From a bacterium (GTDB lineage: Bacteria; Orphanbacterota; Orphanbacteria; Orphanbacterales; Orphanbacteraceae): a DNA stretch of 64,000 nucleotides. Under the pieces are notes generated by a model. That model was not told where the DNA came from and did not search any database. It was given only the letters and a program-made list of their open reading frames with translations. Shown piece by piece: positions 34,554 through 42,422 of the stretch. The DNA is taken from the NCBI GenBank assembly GCA_025782575.1, contig JALGYY010000017.1:547892-611891 (forward strand), in the 5' to 3' direction. Position numbers and translations under genes: made by a program. Numbering within the stretch: the stretch's first letter is position 1; each line of letters begins with the position of its first letter.

Positions 34554-35771
34554 CTAGTCCAGCTTCAAATCGATTTGCAGGGCTTCCCCATCCCGATTAA
34601 CGATCACGGTCAGTGGAGATCCCTTAAGAGCGCTGATTCTTTCGCCCCTGCTCATTCCTTCCACCGGTACCCCGTTGATCGTATTGATCCGATCGCCCAT
34701 TTCCAGGCCACATTCTTCAGCCGGCGATCCTGGATCCACTCCGGCCACTTGAATCGGGCTCCCATCGATACCGTGCATGCGAATGCCGTATCTCTTATTG
34801 CCCCCCATATTCTTGACAATCCTCATCGGTCCGGAACCGTCGGAAGAGACCGTAACTCCCGGCGGCCGATCGAGCCGGAGCCTTCTGCCGGCAGGATCAA
34901 TAGTGAGCACAAGCTGACTGAGGATCTCATTCCCGATATTCCCCACCGGAATTCCGTCAATGAATCCGAGCTGGGGGCCTTCGAATTTCAATCGTCCGAT
35001 CGAAGCGGTTCCCGAGAGTGTGGCACTATAGATATCAAACTTGGCGTCCACGGTCTGTCCCTGCCCCACGATCACCAGTTCTGTCTTGAGATCGAGATAT
35101 CCAGCCGTTTCCAGGGGGAGCGTGAAACTGGATGGCGCGCCGGTGTCGATGTGGAGCGCGATTTCCCGCCCGTTGAAATCGACCGGTATTTCCAGGACCT
35201 CGCTCTCATACCCGAAGATTGTCTCGCCGTCTGCCGGAGGCAGCGACCCGGGATAAGCGTTGATCAGATTGCCTGGATAGTCGATTACCAGACGGTAACC
35301 GTCGAAGAACCGGTAACTCAAGACTCCCACGGGAACGTCGCTCCCAGGGAACATGGACGCGAGGTCAAGGACGTAGAGATCCTGGTCTTCCCTGCGTATC
35401 CCCTCGAATACGATTTCATCAGCTGAGACGATCGAGGAGGTATTTGACCCGTCACCCATCGGACTCGTCACCATCCTGCTCCCTACCACAGGGAGATTGA
35501 GGGCGGCCGCCAGCGTGCTGTCAATTACTGAGACGGAGGCACCTGTATCGAGAATAAAGGTGCGGGGTCCCGTTCCATTGATCGAGATAGAAACGACCGG
35601 CCGGCCTCCGTAATCCCTCATGGCCACGGAGACCTGCGGCTCTTCCTCTGCCGCAAGCGCTTCTCGCGGCATGCCCCCTTTCTGGACCACACAGGCGGTC
35701 AGAAGGAGGAGGCCGAGTGAGAGAGTGGCTGGAAGCCACCTGGTAAGGGCCGTTCCGTTCAGAGTGTTCAT
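34554..35771 (-). CDS. Lipoprotein with two retropepsin-like aspartyl protease domains and a PDZ domain
   Basis: 405 residues with a lipobox (LLLLTAC, Cys27). Two DTG motifs occur in one chain: Asp75 (TFILDTGASVSVID) and Asp209 (LHIDTGAPSSFTLP), each followed by strands and a hydrophobic-Gly motif, as if two retropepsin-like halves were fused, so the pair could form one pepsin-like active site intramolecularly. A PDZ domain follows (about 325-400; VAGVDPGSPAEECGLEMGDR, then INTINGVPVEGM), giving substrate binding in the periplasm. Function is not known to me; regulated proteolysis of envelope proteins is an inference. It is divergent from the PadR gene, with a perfect palindrome in the 107-base gap. 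Confidence 0.8.
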   Translation of the reverse strand: MNTLNGTALTRWLPATLSLGLLLLTACVVQKGGMPREALAAEEEPQVSVAMRDYGGRPVVSISINGTGPRTFILDTGASVSVIDSTLAAALNLPVVGSRMVTSPMGDGSNTSSIVSADEIVFEGIRREDQDLYVLDLASMFPGSDVPVGVLSYRFFDGYRLVIDYPGNLINAYPGSLPPADGETIFGYESEVLEIPVDFNGREIALHIDTGAPSSFTLPLETAGYLDLKTELVIVGQGQTVDAKFDIYSATLSGTASIGRLKFEGPQLGFIDGIPVGNIGNEILSQLVLTIDPAGRRLRLDRPPGVTVSSDGSGPMRIVKNMGGNKRYGIRMHGIDGSPIQVAGVDPGSPAEECGLEMGDRINTINGVPVEGMSRGERISALKGSPLTVIVNRDGEALQIDLKLD

Positions 35772-35814
35772 TTCATCCTCCCCTGTTTTCTGTAGACGAT
35801 TTCATGGCGTCAAG

Positions 35815-35837
35815 CTATATTACGAATCGTAATATAG
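35815..35837. promoter_or_regulatory. Perfect 23-bp palindromic operator between PadR and the aspartyl protease gene
   Basis: Arms CTATATTACGA and TCGTAATATAG are exact reverse complements around a central A, with no mismatches. It lies 43 bases upstream of the protease start and 41 upstream of the PadR start, where it would overlap promoter elements of both genes; a possible -10 for padR (TACTAT) is at 35848-35853. Position, symmetry and AT-rich content fit a PadR dimer operator, giving autoregulation and control of the divergent lipoprotein. Confidence 0.75.
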
Positions 35838-35878
35838 TCAAGTTTCATACTATTTCATCCTGAGGAGAGGGACCGTTC

Positions 35879-36415
35879 ATGGCCGATCTAAGTGAATTGG
35901 AAGCGTGCGTACTGGGACTTGTCTGGAGTGAGGCGCCGTGCACGCCCTATCGGGTGCACTCCATGTTCCAGTCATCCCCATCCCCCCATTGGAGCGGGAG
36001 TGCGGGGGCGATCTACCCGGTCTTTCGAAAACTGGAGTCGAATGATCTGATCATCTCAGAGTCCCGATTGCAGGGCCGTCGGAAGAGCCAGGTTTTCAAA
36101 GTGACTCAGGAGGGGAAGCGAGCACTCAAGAGCTGGCTCGGCCCGCCGGTACCCGATTGGGTGACAAGCATTCCTGTCGATCCCCTTCGCACGCGGCTCC
36201 GATTTCTTGGCGCTCTGCCGCCCGGCAAACGGGATCGATTCCTGATGGACGTGCAGGATCAGCTCACATGTAAGCTGGAAGAGCTTCAGCAGGATTGCAG
36301 GAGACTGAAGAAGCACGATGATCCGTACCCCCACGCCATGGCCCGCGGGGCGGTCCATCTGACCCGCGCGCGGCTTCGATGGATCGTTGAAATTGTTCGA
36401 GCGGGATTCGATTGA
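35879..36415 (+). CDS. PadR-family transcriptional regulator
   Basis: 178 residues. The N-terminal winged helix (LEACVLGLVWSEAPCTPYRV, then a wing ending RRKSQVFKVTQEGKRALKSW) is the PadR type, in which an N-terminal helix and the recognition helix (GAIYPVFRKLESNDLI) contact an inverted repeat. The C-terminal half (90-178) is helical and rich in charged residues, as in the dimerising subgroup with a long tail. A good ribosome site (GAGGAGAGGG) precedes the ATG. Convergent with the ABC permease gene. Likely targets are its own promoter, the divergent protease lipoprotein, and perhaps the ABC operon, since PadR often controls ABC exporters. Confidence 0.88.
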   Translation: MADLSELEACVLGLVWSEAPCTPYRVHSMFQSSPSPHWSGSAGAIYPVFRKLESNDLIISESRLQGRRKSQVFKVTQEGKRALKSWLGPPVPDWVTSIPVDPLRTRLRFLGALPPGKRDRFLMDVQDQLTCKLEELQQDCRRLKKHDDPYPHAMARGAVHLTRARLRWIVEIVRAGFD

Positions 36416-36431
36416 CTAGCAGCAGGTACTG

Positions 36432-37892
36432 TCAGTTACTCCGAAGCGCTACGACCGGGTCGACTCGCGCGGCCCGTGCGGCCGGAATGACGCCGGAGAG
36501 CAGGCTCACACCGAGGCCGATCATGACAGCCAGCAGAATGAGCCAGAGTGGTGTGGCGAATACATCGATAGGCGGCACACCCTGCTTTTCCATTACAATC
36601 TTCAGAATGATGGATGCAACCCGTGAAACGATCCAACCGAGAAGAATGCCGAACAGGGCGCCGAGCAGGCCGATAATGGATGACTCAATCAGGAAGATCG
36701 TCCGGATCGTCTCCTCATCAGCACCGAGCGACTTGAGCACGCCGATCTCCCCCCGCCTCTCCGAGATCGACATGAACATTGTGTTGACGATGCCGAGAGC
36801 AGCCGTCACAAGAGCGACCAGCCCCACAACGGCGAGACCGAGCTCCAGAATGAGGTAGCTTCGACGGATCTCTTCGAACTGGCGGGCGTAGCTGAACACT
36901 TCGAATCCCATCGCCTCGATCGAGTCACCGATCTCGTCATGGTTCGCCCGGGATCCGAGATCGAGAGTGACCCGGGGAAACTCGCCGTCTCCGCCACCCT
37001 CTCCTACAAACAGCCGACCGCTCTGCAGCGCCGCATAGAGCTCCGCCGGATCGGTGCCGATGGTCCCGGCGCTCATCCGGCGGGCCACTTCGGCGGGCAC
37101 CAGAATCGGCGCGGTCCGGAGGCTCCTGCTCCCCGCTCCCCGCACAACGCCGCAAACGATGAGCGTCTCACGCTCGACCCTCCCCCCCTCCAGAAAACCC
37201 TCGAGAAAACGCCGGGCCACCCCTCCGAGAGTGCCTGTCATGATCCGTCTTCGATAGTCAGCCGTCCCGAGCGATTCCGGCACCACACGAGACAACGCTT
37301 CCCCGAGCTCCCCACTCTCGTCACTCAGAACATGAAACAGCGCTCGTTCAACATCCGGCTTTCGAACAGCCAGAACGATCCGCTCGCCGATTACGGAATC
37401 GGCGACCTCCGTGCCGGTCATCTCCAGAAAGCTCTCCTCCACGATCGCCTCTCGGTCCTCGTCTCCATCAAAAAGTCTACCTGCAAGAACACGCGAGAAT
37501 AGCTTCGTCCTTGCCGCGGCGACCGGAAGCGCCTGTGCTCTCGTCTCCAGAAGAGTATCGCCGAACATCGCATCGACGGAAAAATCGTCGAAGGGATAGG
37601 CCACGTTCACGCCTGACAGAGAGGCGAAACGGTCGACGGCGTTCATGTCGAGCGTGGGAATCTTCGATTCGCCATCATCCTCGCTCGATTTTCCGGGATA
37701 GACCTGCATCGTATTGAAGAGGCCGAGCTCCTGGTATTCGTTCGAGATATAACCATGGCTGCCTGCCGCGAATGAAAGCATGGCCACAAACGCCCCGATC
37801 GCGATGACCACACCTGTAATGGTGAGGATGGCGCGGAGTTTCATGCGCCAGAGATTCCCGGTGGCCAGCACGATGCCGTCACGCAGTGTCAT
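36432..37892 (-). CDS. MacB/FtsX-type ABC transporter permease
   Basis: 486 residues from ATG 37892 (MTLRDGIVLATGNLWRMKLR). Membrane topology is that of MacB: one helix (AILTITGVVIAIGAFVAMLS), a large extracytoplasmic domain (about 45-355) and three C-terminal helices including SLLSGVIPAARAARVDPVVA, with the conserved cytoplasmic loop NTMFMSISERRGEIGVLKSL. The extracytoplasmic domain is large, as in periplasmic-effector MacB proteins. It starts 14 bases inside the ATPase gene, so the two are translationally coupled. Substrate is unknown; it may export a lipoprotein-like or peptide ligand or drive mechanotransmission. Confidence 0.87.
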   Translation of the reverse strand: MTLRDGIVLATGNLWRMKLRAILTITGVVIAIGAFVAMLSFAAGSHGYISNEYQELGLFNTMQVYPGKSSEDDGESKIPTLDMNAVDRFASLSGVNVAYPFDDFSVDAMFGDTLLETRAQALPVAAARTKLFSRVLAGRLFDGDEDREAIVEESFLEMTGTEVADSVIGERIVLAVRKPDVERALFHVLSDESGELGEALSRVVPESLGTADYRRRIMTGTLGGVARRFLEGFLEGGRVERETLIVCGVVRGAGSRSLRTAPILVPAEVARRMSAGTIGTDPAELYAALQSGRLFVGEGGGDGEFPRVTLDLGSRANHDEIGDSIEAMGFEVFSYARQFEEIRRSYLILELGLAVVGLVALVTAALGIVNTMFMSISERRGEIGVLKSLGADEETIRTIFLIESSIIGLLGALFGILLGWIVSRVASIILKIVMEKQGVPPIDVFATPLWLILLAVMIGLGVSLLSGVIPAARAARVDPVVALRSN

Positions 37893-38592
37893 GACGGACC
37901 CTCGGCGAATCGTTCTCGCTGACCAGGCGACCATAGTCCATGGTCACCGTGCGATCGCTGCACTTGGCAGCGAATTCCGAGTCATGAGTAACGAGGACGA
38001 TTGTCAATCCTCTGGCATGACTCTCCATAAGAATACGGGCGATCTGCTCGCTGTTCTTCCGATCGAGATTGCCCGTCGGCTCGTCTGCGAACAGCACCTC
38101 CGGTTCTTTGACAAGCGCACGTGCAACGGCGACACGCTGCTGCTCGCCACCTGAGAGAGCGGCCGGCCGGTGGTCCACACGATCACTGAGGCCGAGCCTA
38201 TCGAGAGTCTCCAACGCACGCTCCCGCCGTTCGGTCGGACCGACGTCGCTGAAATAGAGAGCAAGTTCTACATTCTGTAGAGCGGTCTGATGACTGATCA
38301 GGTGAAACGACTGAAAAACCATTCCAACCAGGCGGGCCCTGTACCGGGCGAGTTCACGCGGCTCGAGTTCACCCAGCATGACACCATCCACCTCGATCGT
38401 TCCTGAGCTGGGTGTATCGAGGCCGGCGAGGAGATTGAGCAGGGTCGATTTGCCCGAACCCGATGCGCCGACGATCGAGAGAAACTCCCCTCTCGCTATA
38501 TGGAGGTTCAAATCCCGCACAGCGTGGACCCTGTTCGGTCCATGATCATAGGAGCGATTGAGATTCGAGGCGGAGAGCCAGCTCCTGGACAT
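37879..38592 (-). CDS. ABC transporter ATP-binding protein (MacB/LolD-like)
   Basis: 237 residues. Walker A GASGSGKS, Q-loop VFQSFHLIS, signature LSGGEQQRVAVARALV, Walker B VLFADEPTGNLD and the H-loop LVTHDSEFA are all intact. The LSGGE-QQR signature and D-loop SGTIEVDG are typical of LolD/MacB subfamily proteins that pair with FtsX-like permeases. It is the first gene of its operon; the 14-base overlap with the permease implies equal production of the two. Promoter elements in the 151-base gap to the divergent gene were not securely recognised. Confidence 0.92.
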   Translation of the reverse strand: MSRSWLSASNLNRSYDHGPNRVHAVRDLNLHIARGEFLSIVGASGSGKSTLLNLLAGLDTPSSGTIEVDGVMLGELEPRELARYRARLVGMVFQSFHLISHQTALQNVELALYFSDVGPTERRERALETLDRLGLSDRVDHRPAALSGGEQQRVAVARALVKEPEVLFADEPTGNLDRKNSEQIARILMESHARGLTIVLVTHDSEFAAKCSDRTVTMDYGRLVSENDSPRVRHDTA

Positions 38593-38743
38593 GCCTCACT
38601 CTCCTCGTCACGGGGTAGGTGCAGCAACTCCGACCCAGTATAGGTGGGAAGGAGAAGCGAGGCAACTGCCCCGGCAGAACTTGCGGGATAGGCGTCTCAT
38701 TCGGTATCTTTGATGGGCAACTCCCCTGGGGAAAGATGTACTG

Positions 38744-39223
38744 ATGACCAGAACAAACCACCTGATTGTGAGAGCCGCACTGCTCCTCCTGTTAATCGCA
38801 CCTGCTCCTCTCCCTGCGGAGACGGTCGAAGTTCTTCCCCATGAACCGGGGCCGCGGTTTCGTATTCCGGAGCATTTCAGAGGCTCGTTGCTCGGCCCGA
38901 TTACCGCCCCGCCACCCCTTCCCCACGCTGAGACCCTCTCATTTCTGAACTACTCTCCCACGCTTCATCTGGACGAGATCTATGGGCCTCGCCGTGTAGA
39001 ACTCTCACGCTATCAGTGCGCCCTCAAAGGTGCCGGGCTCGCCGCCAACGCGGGGTGGATTCTCGGTTGTCTCGCCAACCAGACCGATCTGTGGGAACGG
39101 AAGACTTCGTGGTACCTTGTAGGAGCAGCCGCAGCTACCGGTGCTCTCCTCGGAGGCACTCTCGGTGCGGATAACGCCAGTTGGAATATCGGCATCGATT
39201 GGGATCCGGATCCCCAGCACTAG
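38744..39223 (+). CDS. Small periplasmic hypothetical protein upstream of typA
   Basis: 159 residues with a signal peptide (AALLLLLIAPAPLPAE). The ribosome site GGGGAAAG is well spaced. A proline-rich segment (PITAPPPLPHAETL) follows, and a Gly/Ala-rich hydrophobic helix (WYLVGAAAATGALLGGTLG) near residue 125 could insert in a membrane. I do not recognise the family. It ends 13 bases before the typA start, so the two may be co-transcribed. Confidence 0.6.
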   Translation: MTRTNHLIVRAALLLLLIAPAPLPAETVEVLPHEPGPRFRIPEHFRGSLLGPITAPPPLPHAETLSFLNYSPTLHLDEIYGPRRVELSRYQCALKGAGLAANAGWILGCLANQTDLWERKTSWYLVGAAAATGALLGGTLGADNASWNIGIDWDPDPQH

Positions 39224-39236
39224 TCAGGAAGGCCGC

Positions 39237-41069
39237 ATGCCCCATCAAAATCGAAGAAAAGACGTACGCAATGTCGCAATTATCGCTCATGTCGATCACG
39301 GTAAGACGACCCTCGTAGATGCGCTTCTCAAACTGACCGGCGCTTATGAGTTTCGGGAAGGGGAGTCCGCCATCATGGACTCCAACCCTCTCGAGAAAGA
39401 GAGGGGCATCACAATCTTTTCGAAGAATGCCTCGCTCCTCTGGCGGGATACCTGCATCAACATTATCGATACGCCGGGACACGCCGACTTCGGCAGCGAA
39501 GTGGAGCGGATCCTCAAAATGGTGGACGGTGTGCTTCTGCTTGTCGACGCATTTGAAGGCCCCATGCCTCAAACCAAGTTCGTCCTGAAGAAATCTCTCG
39601 AACTCCATTTGAAGCCGATCGTGGTAATCAACAAGATCGACCGGCCGAACGTGAGACCGGACGAAGTGGCGGACATGACGTTCGATCTCTTCTGCGAACT
39701 GAACGCCACTGATGAGCAGCTCGATTTCCCCATTGTGTATGCGTCTGCGAAAGAGGGTTACGCGCGGCGGGAACTGGACGACTCGGACGAGGACATGTCG
39801 CCACTGCTCGACGTCATTCTCCATCGGGTTCTCCCCCCTGTCGCGGATGTCGACGCTCCATTCCAGATGCTCGTCACCATGCTCGATTACGACAGCTATG
39901 TCGGGCGAATCGCCGTCGGTCGGATTTTTCACGGGCGAGTAAGACCCAAGGACACAGTCGTGCTCGTCATGCGGGACGGCATTCACAAGCGCTCCCGTGT
40001 GACCAAGATCCTGAAGTACGTCGGGCTTGTTCCGACCGAAGTAGAAGAGGCGCTTGCCGGCGACATCATCTCGCTCGCCGGGATCGAGGAAGTGTCTGTG
40101 GGCTCGACGGTCGCCTCACCTGACAATCCGGAGCTCCTGCCGATGGTGAAGATTGACGAGCCGACGATTTCAATGGAGTTCTCCCACAATACAAGCCCCC
40201 GGGCGGGTATGGATGGCGGACGCTTTCTGACTTCCCGGCACATCAAGGAACGGCTCGAGCATGAGGCGATGATCAATGTCGGCGTGCGCGTGGAAAAAAC
40301 GGAGTCCATCAACCGCTTCAAGGTATCGGGGCGTGGCGAGCTCCATCTTTCGATCCTGATCGAGACGATGCGCCGCGAAGGATACGAGATGGAGGTTTCC
40401 AGGCCCGAAGTGATTCTGAAGACCGTCGATGACCAGATATTCGAGCCGATCGAAGAGGTAGTGATCGAAGTTGATCCCGATTATCAGGGCGGCGTAATGG
40501 AGGCGATCGGCGAACGAAAGGGCGAGATCGCCAATATCACTATGAGTTCGGTCGGTACGGTCAAGCTCGAGTTCCTGATTCCGTCTCGCGCCCTCATCGG
40601 ATTTCGAAGCGAGCTGCTCATGATGACCCGGGGAACCGCCATCATGTACCAGAACTTCCACGAATACATGAAATATAAAGGCGCCCTGCCCAAGCGGCGA
40701 ACCGGCGTCATGGTATCGATGACAGGGGCCCGTGCGGTGGGCTACGCTCTCTGGAATCTCCAGCCACGGGGTGAGATCTTCCTCCATCCGGGAACTGATC
40801 TCTATGAAGGGATGATCATCGGGGTTAATAACAAGGGGACTGACCTCGTGGTAAACGCCACAAAAGGGAAGCAACTCACCAATATCCGGGCTTCCGGAAC
40901 CGACGAGGCGATTCAGCTCACTCCCCCGCGGGAGATGACGCTCGAGTTTGCCCTCGAGTTTATTGCAGACGACGAATTGGTGGAGGTAACGCCCAAGAAC
41001 ATCCGGATCCGCAAGCGACTGCTCACTGAGAACGAAAGAAAGAGGGCGGCGAAAAAAGTGCCCGGATAA
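39237..41069 (+). CDS. typA: GTP-binding translation factor TypA/BipA
   Basis: 610 residues from ATG 39237 (AGGAAGG upstream), near the family norm of about 605. G1 IIAHVDHGKTTL, the effector region ERGITIF, G3 DTPGHADF, G4 NKIDRP and a G5-like YASAKEG are complete. Downstream come the EF-Tu-like beta barrel (MLVTMLDYDSYVGRIAVGRI), two EF-G-like domains and the TypA-specific C-terminal part (MTRGTAIMYQNFHEYMKY and ISEMTLEFALEFIADDE-type region). It binds the ribosome and assists 50S assembly and stress growth. The in-frame start further upstream (39141) would run back through the previous gene and was rejected. Confidence 0.95.
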   Translation: MPHQNRRKDVRNVAIIAHVDHGKTTLVDALLKLTGAYEFREGESAIMDSNPLEKERGITIFSKNASLLWRDTCINIIDTPGHADFGSEVERILKMVDGVLLLVDAFEGPMPQTKFVLKKSLELHLKPIVVINKIDRPNVRPDEVADMTFDLFCELNATDEQLDFPIVYASAKEGYARRELDDSDEDMSPLLDVILHRVLPPVADVDAPFQMLVTMLDYDSYVGRIAVGRIFHGRVRPKDTVVLVMRDGIHKRSRVTKILKYVGLVPTEVEEALAGDIISLAGIEEVSVGSTVASPDNPELLPMVKIDEPTISMEFSHNTSPRAGMDGGRFLTSRHIKERLEHEAMINVGVRVEKTESINRFKVSGRGELHLSILIETMRREGYEMEVSRPEVILKTVDDQIFEPIEEVVIEVDPDYQGGVMEAIGERKGEIANITMSSVGTVKLEFLIPSRALIGFRSELLMMTRGTAIMYQNFHEYMKYKGALPKRRTGVMVSMTGARAVGYALWNLQPRGEIFLHPGTDLYEGMIIGVNNKGTDLVVNATKGKQLTNIRASGTDEAIQLTPPREMTLEFALEFIADDELVEVTPKNIRIRKRLLTENERKRAAKKVPG

Positions 41070-41099
41070 GCGCGGTGGGAACTTTGTTCGATAGACCGA

Positions 41100-41807
41100 T
41101 CACGTAAGCAGCGCTTTCACCACCGTGAGCGTTTCTTTGAGTATCCCCCGACTATCATCGAAGAGATCGGCGATCTGGTAAGAGATCAGAAAGAACGCGG
41201 GGTAATAAATTCCAGGTCTTTTCTCCGCCCAGGCAACAAAAATCTCCGGTATTGCAGATCGTTGAATGAGACTAACCCCGGCCCAGGCGATCACTACACC
41301 GACCAGGATCCCAACAAGAATGTCCGAGGGATAGTGAAGCCCGAGATAGATCCTCGGCAGCAGGACGAATATTCCTGAATAGAGGAAAGTGGCCACTCCT
41401 ACCCTTTTTGATATCAGAAACAGACCGGTGGAGAGAGCGGCGAACAGGATGGCGTGGTCGCTTGGGAATGAGCTGAGTTCTTCCAGTAGGCCTGTCCTTA
41501 CACCGTACGGCGCAAGAAATCCCAAGCTTTCATTATTAAGGGGGCGAAGCCGAAAAGGAAGCAAAGTGGCCAGAACCCTGCCGACCGTTAACGCCCCGAC
41601 AGATGCGAAGAAGACAGAAATGACCTTCTTCCGCCTCCCTATCGTATCTGAATCGCTCCGGAACCACATCCACCAGAGAAGAGTCATCACGATGCCACCT
41701 TTCAGCAGTGTACAGCCGGAGAAGAAGAATATGAAGCGGTCCAGCGTCCAGGATAGCTGGGCAAACTGGTTCAGGAATGACACGATGGATTGATCCATTG
41801 GGTTCAT
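41100..41807 (-). CDS. PAP2-family lipid phosphatase
   Basis: 235 residues, five or six membrane segments. The three PAP2 blocks are present: PFRLRPLNNES (KxxxxxxRP-like, with Arg in place of Lys), SSFPSDHAILFAAL (PSxH), and LLPRIYLGLHYPSDILVG (SRxxxxxHxxxD-like, with PRIYLGLH). They line an extracytoplasmic phosphatase site acting on lipid phosphates such as undecaprenyl diphosphate or phosphatidate. Convergent with typA, with 30 bases between the stops. The 5' side faces a long divergent region with hairpins. Confidence 0.85.
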   Translation of the reverse strand: MNPMDQSIVSFLNQFAQLSWTLDRFIFFFSGCTLLKGGIVMTLLWWMWFRSDSDTIGRRKKVISVFFASVGALTVGRVLATLLPFRLRPLNNESLGFLAPYGVRTGLLEELSSFPSDHAILFAALSTGLFLISKRVGVATFLYSGIFVLLPRIYLGLHYPSDILVGILVGVVIAWAGVSLIQRSAIPEIFVAWAEKRPGIYYPAFFLISYQIADLFDDSRGILKETLTVVKALLT

Positions 41808-42092
41808 GCGACGGGGCTCCCTGGGGTGATTTCCCGGCTACGCCGCATATCATAGGATAAACCTGCAAGCGGCCCGCCTGTCGAAGTTTCGACTGAATGG
41901 ACGATTCGCTCCAGTTTGTGTGCTCCGTAAGGATCGGTCTCGATTGCTCAGATTTTGATTTCCCTTGCAAATCCGGGGGCCCTGCGGTACCCTCAAGTCA
42001 CGGAATCCCATCCGTTTGCCGCTCTTGAGGAAACCAGTTTGACCATCGGTGGGCCCTCGACAAGCGAGAGCCTCCGAGAGTTATTGCTTAAA

Positions 42093-42110
42093 GCCGATTT
42101 TCGAATCGGC
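42093..42110 (+). other. UUCG tetraloop hairpin in the leader region
   Basis: GCCGATT, loop TTCG, AATCGGC: a perfect seven-pair stem closed by a UUCG loop, a very stable RNA shape. It has no T-tract after it on either strand, so it is not a simple terminator. The G-C/A-T order closing the loop is T-A, so it is not the extra-stable C(UUCG)G form. Confidence 0.5.
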
Positions 42111-42206
42111 TGAGGGGTGCCCGTATCTTCGGGACCTCCTGCGATAGATAGCGAACTGCAGACTGGGAAGCACCGCCATAGGAACATGTTGGGACATCAC
42201 GATTCC

Positions 42207-42230
42207 GGTTTCGCAAGTCCATGCGAAACC
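42207..42230 (+). other. Perfect nine-pair hairpin in the leader region
   Basis: GGTTTCGCA, loop AGTCCA, TGCGAAACC. The stem is fully complementary and lies about 190 bases before the secreted protein start codon. With the UUCG hairpin 100 bases upstream it suggests a structured leader or a small RNA. No terminator tract follows. Confidence 0.5.
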
Positions 42231-42422
42231 AAGTCTGATAGCACCTCCCCCGCTGTCCAGTCGGCACTCCAAGCTAAGACATCGATGCTGACGAAACACA
42301 ACATGGAGGGAGCCGAAGAACCAAGGATTTCACAGTGAACGAGCTTGCCGCGGCGGCGCTCCGCATTAACCTGGCGCCGGGGAAAGTAGGACTAAACAAA
42401 ACAATCTGGAGGGCAGGAAAAA

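Larger units (their letters stand above)
41808..42422. other. Long divergent region with perfect hairpins, no gene
   Basis: About 615 bases without a credible gene. It holds a UUCG tetraloop hairpin (42093-42110), a second perfect hairpin (42207-42230) and a long-range CCTCAAG/CTTGAGG pair around 41991-42031. The short frame at 42335-42544 is shadow of the following gene. The last ~300 bases would be the 5' leader of the cohesin/dockerin protein gene if its promoter lies upstream of the hairpins. I see no match to a riboswitch class I know. Confidence 0.5.
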
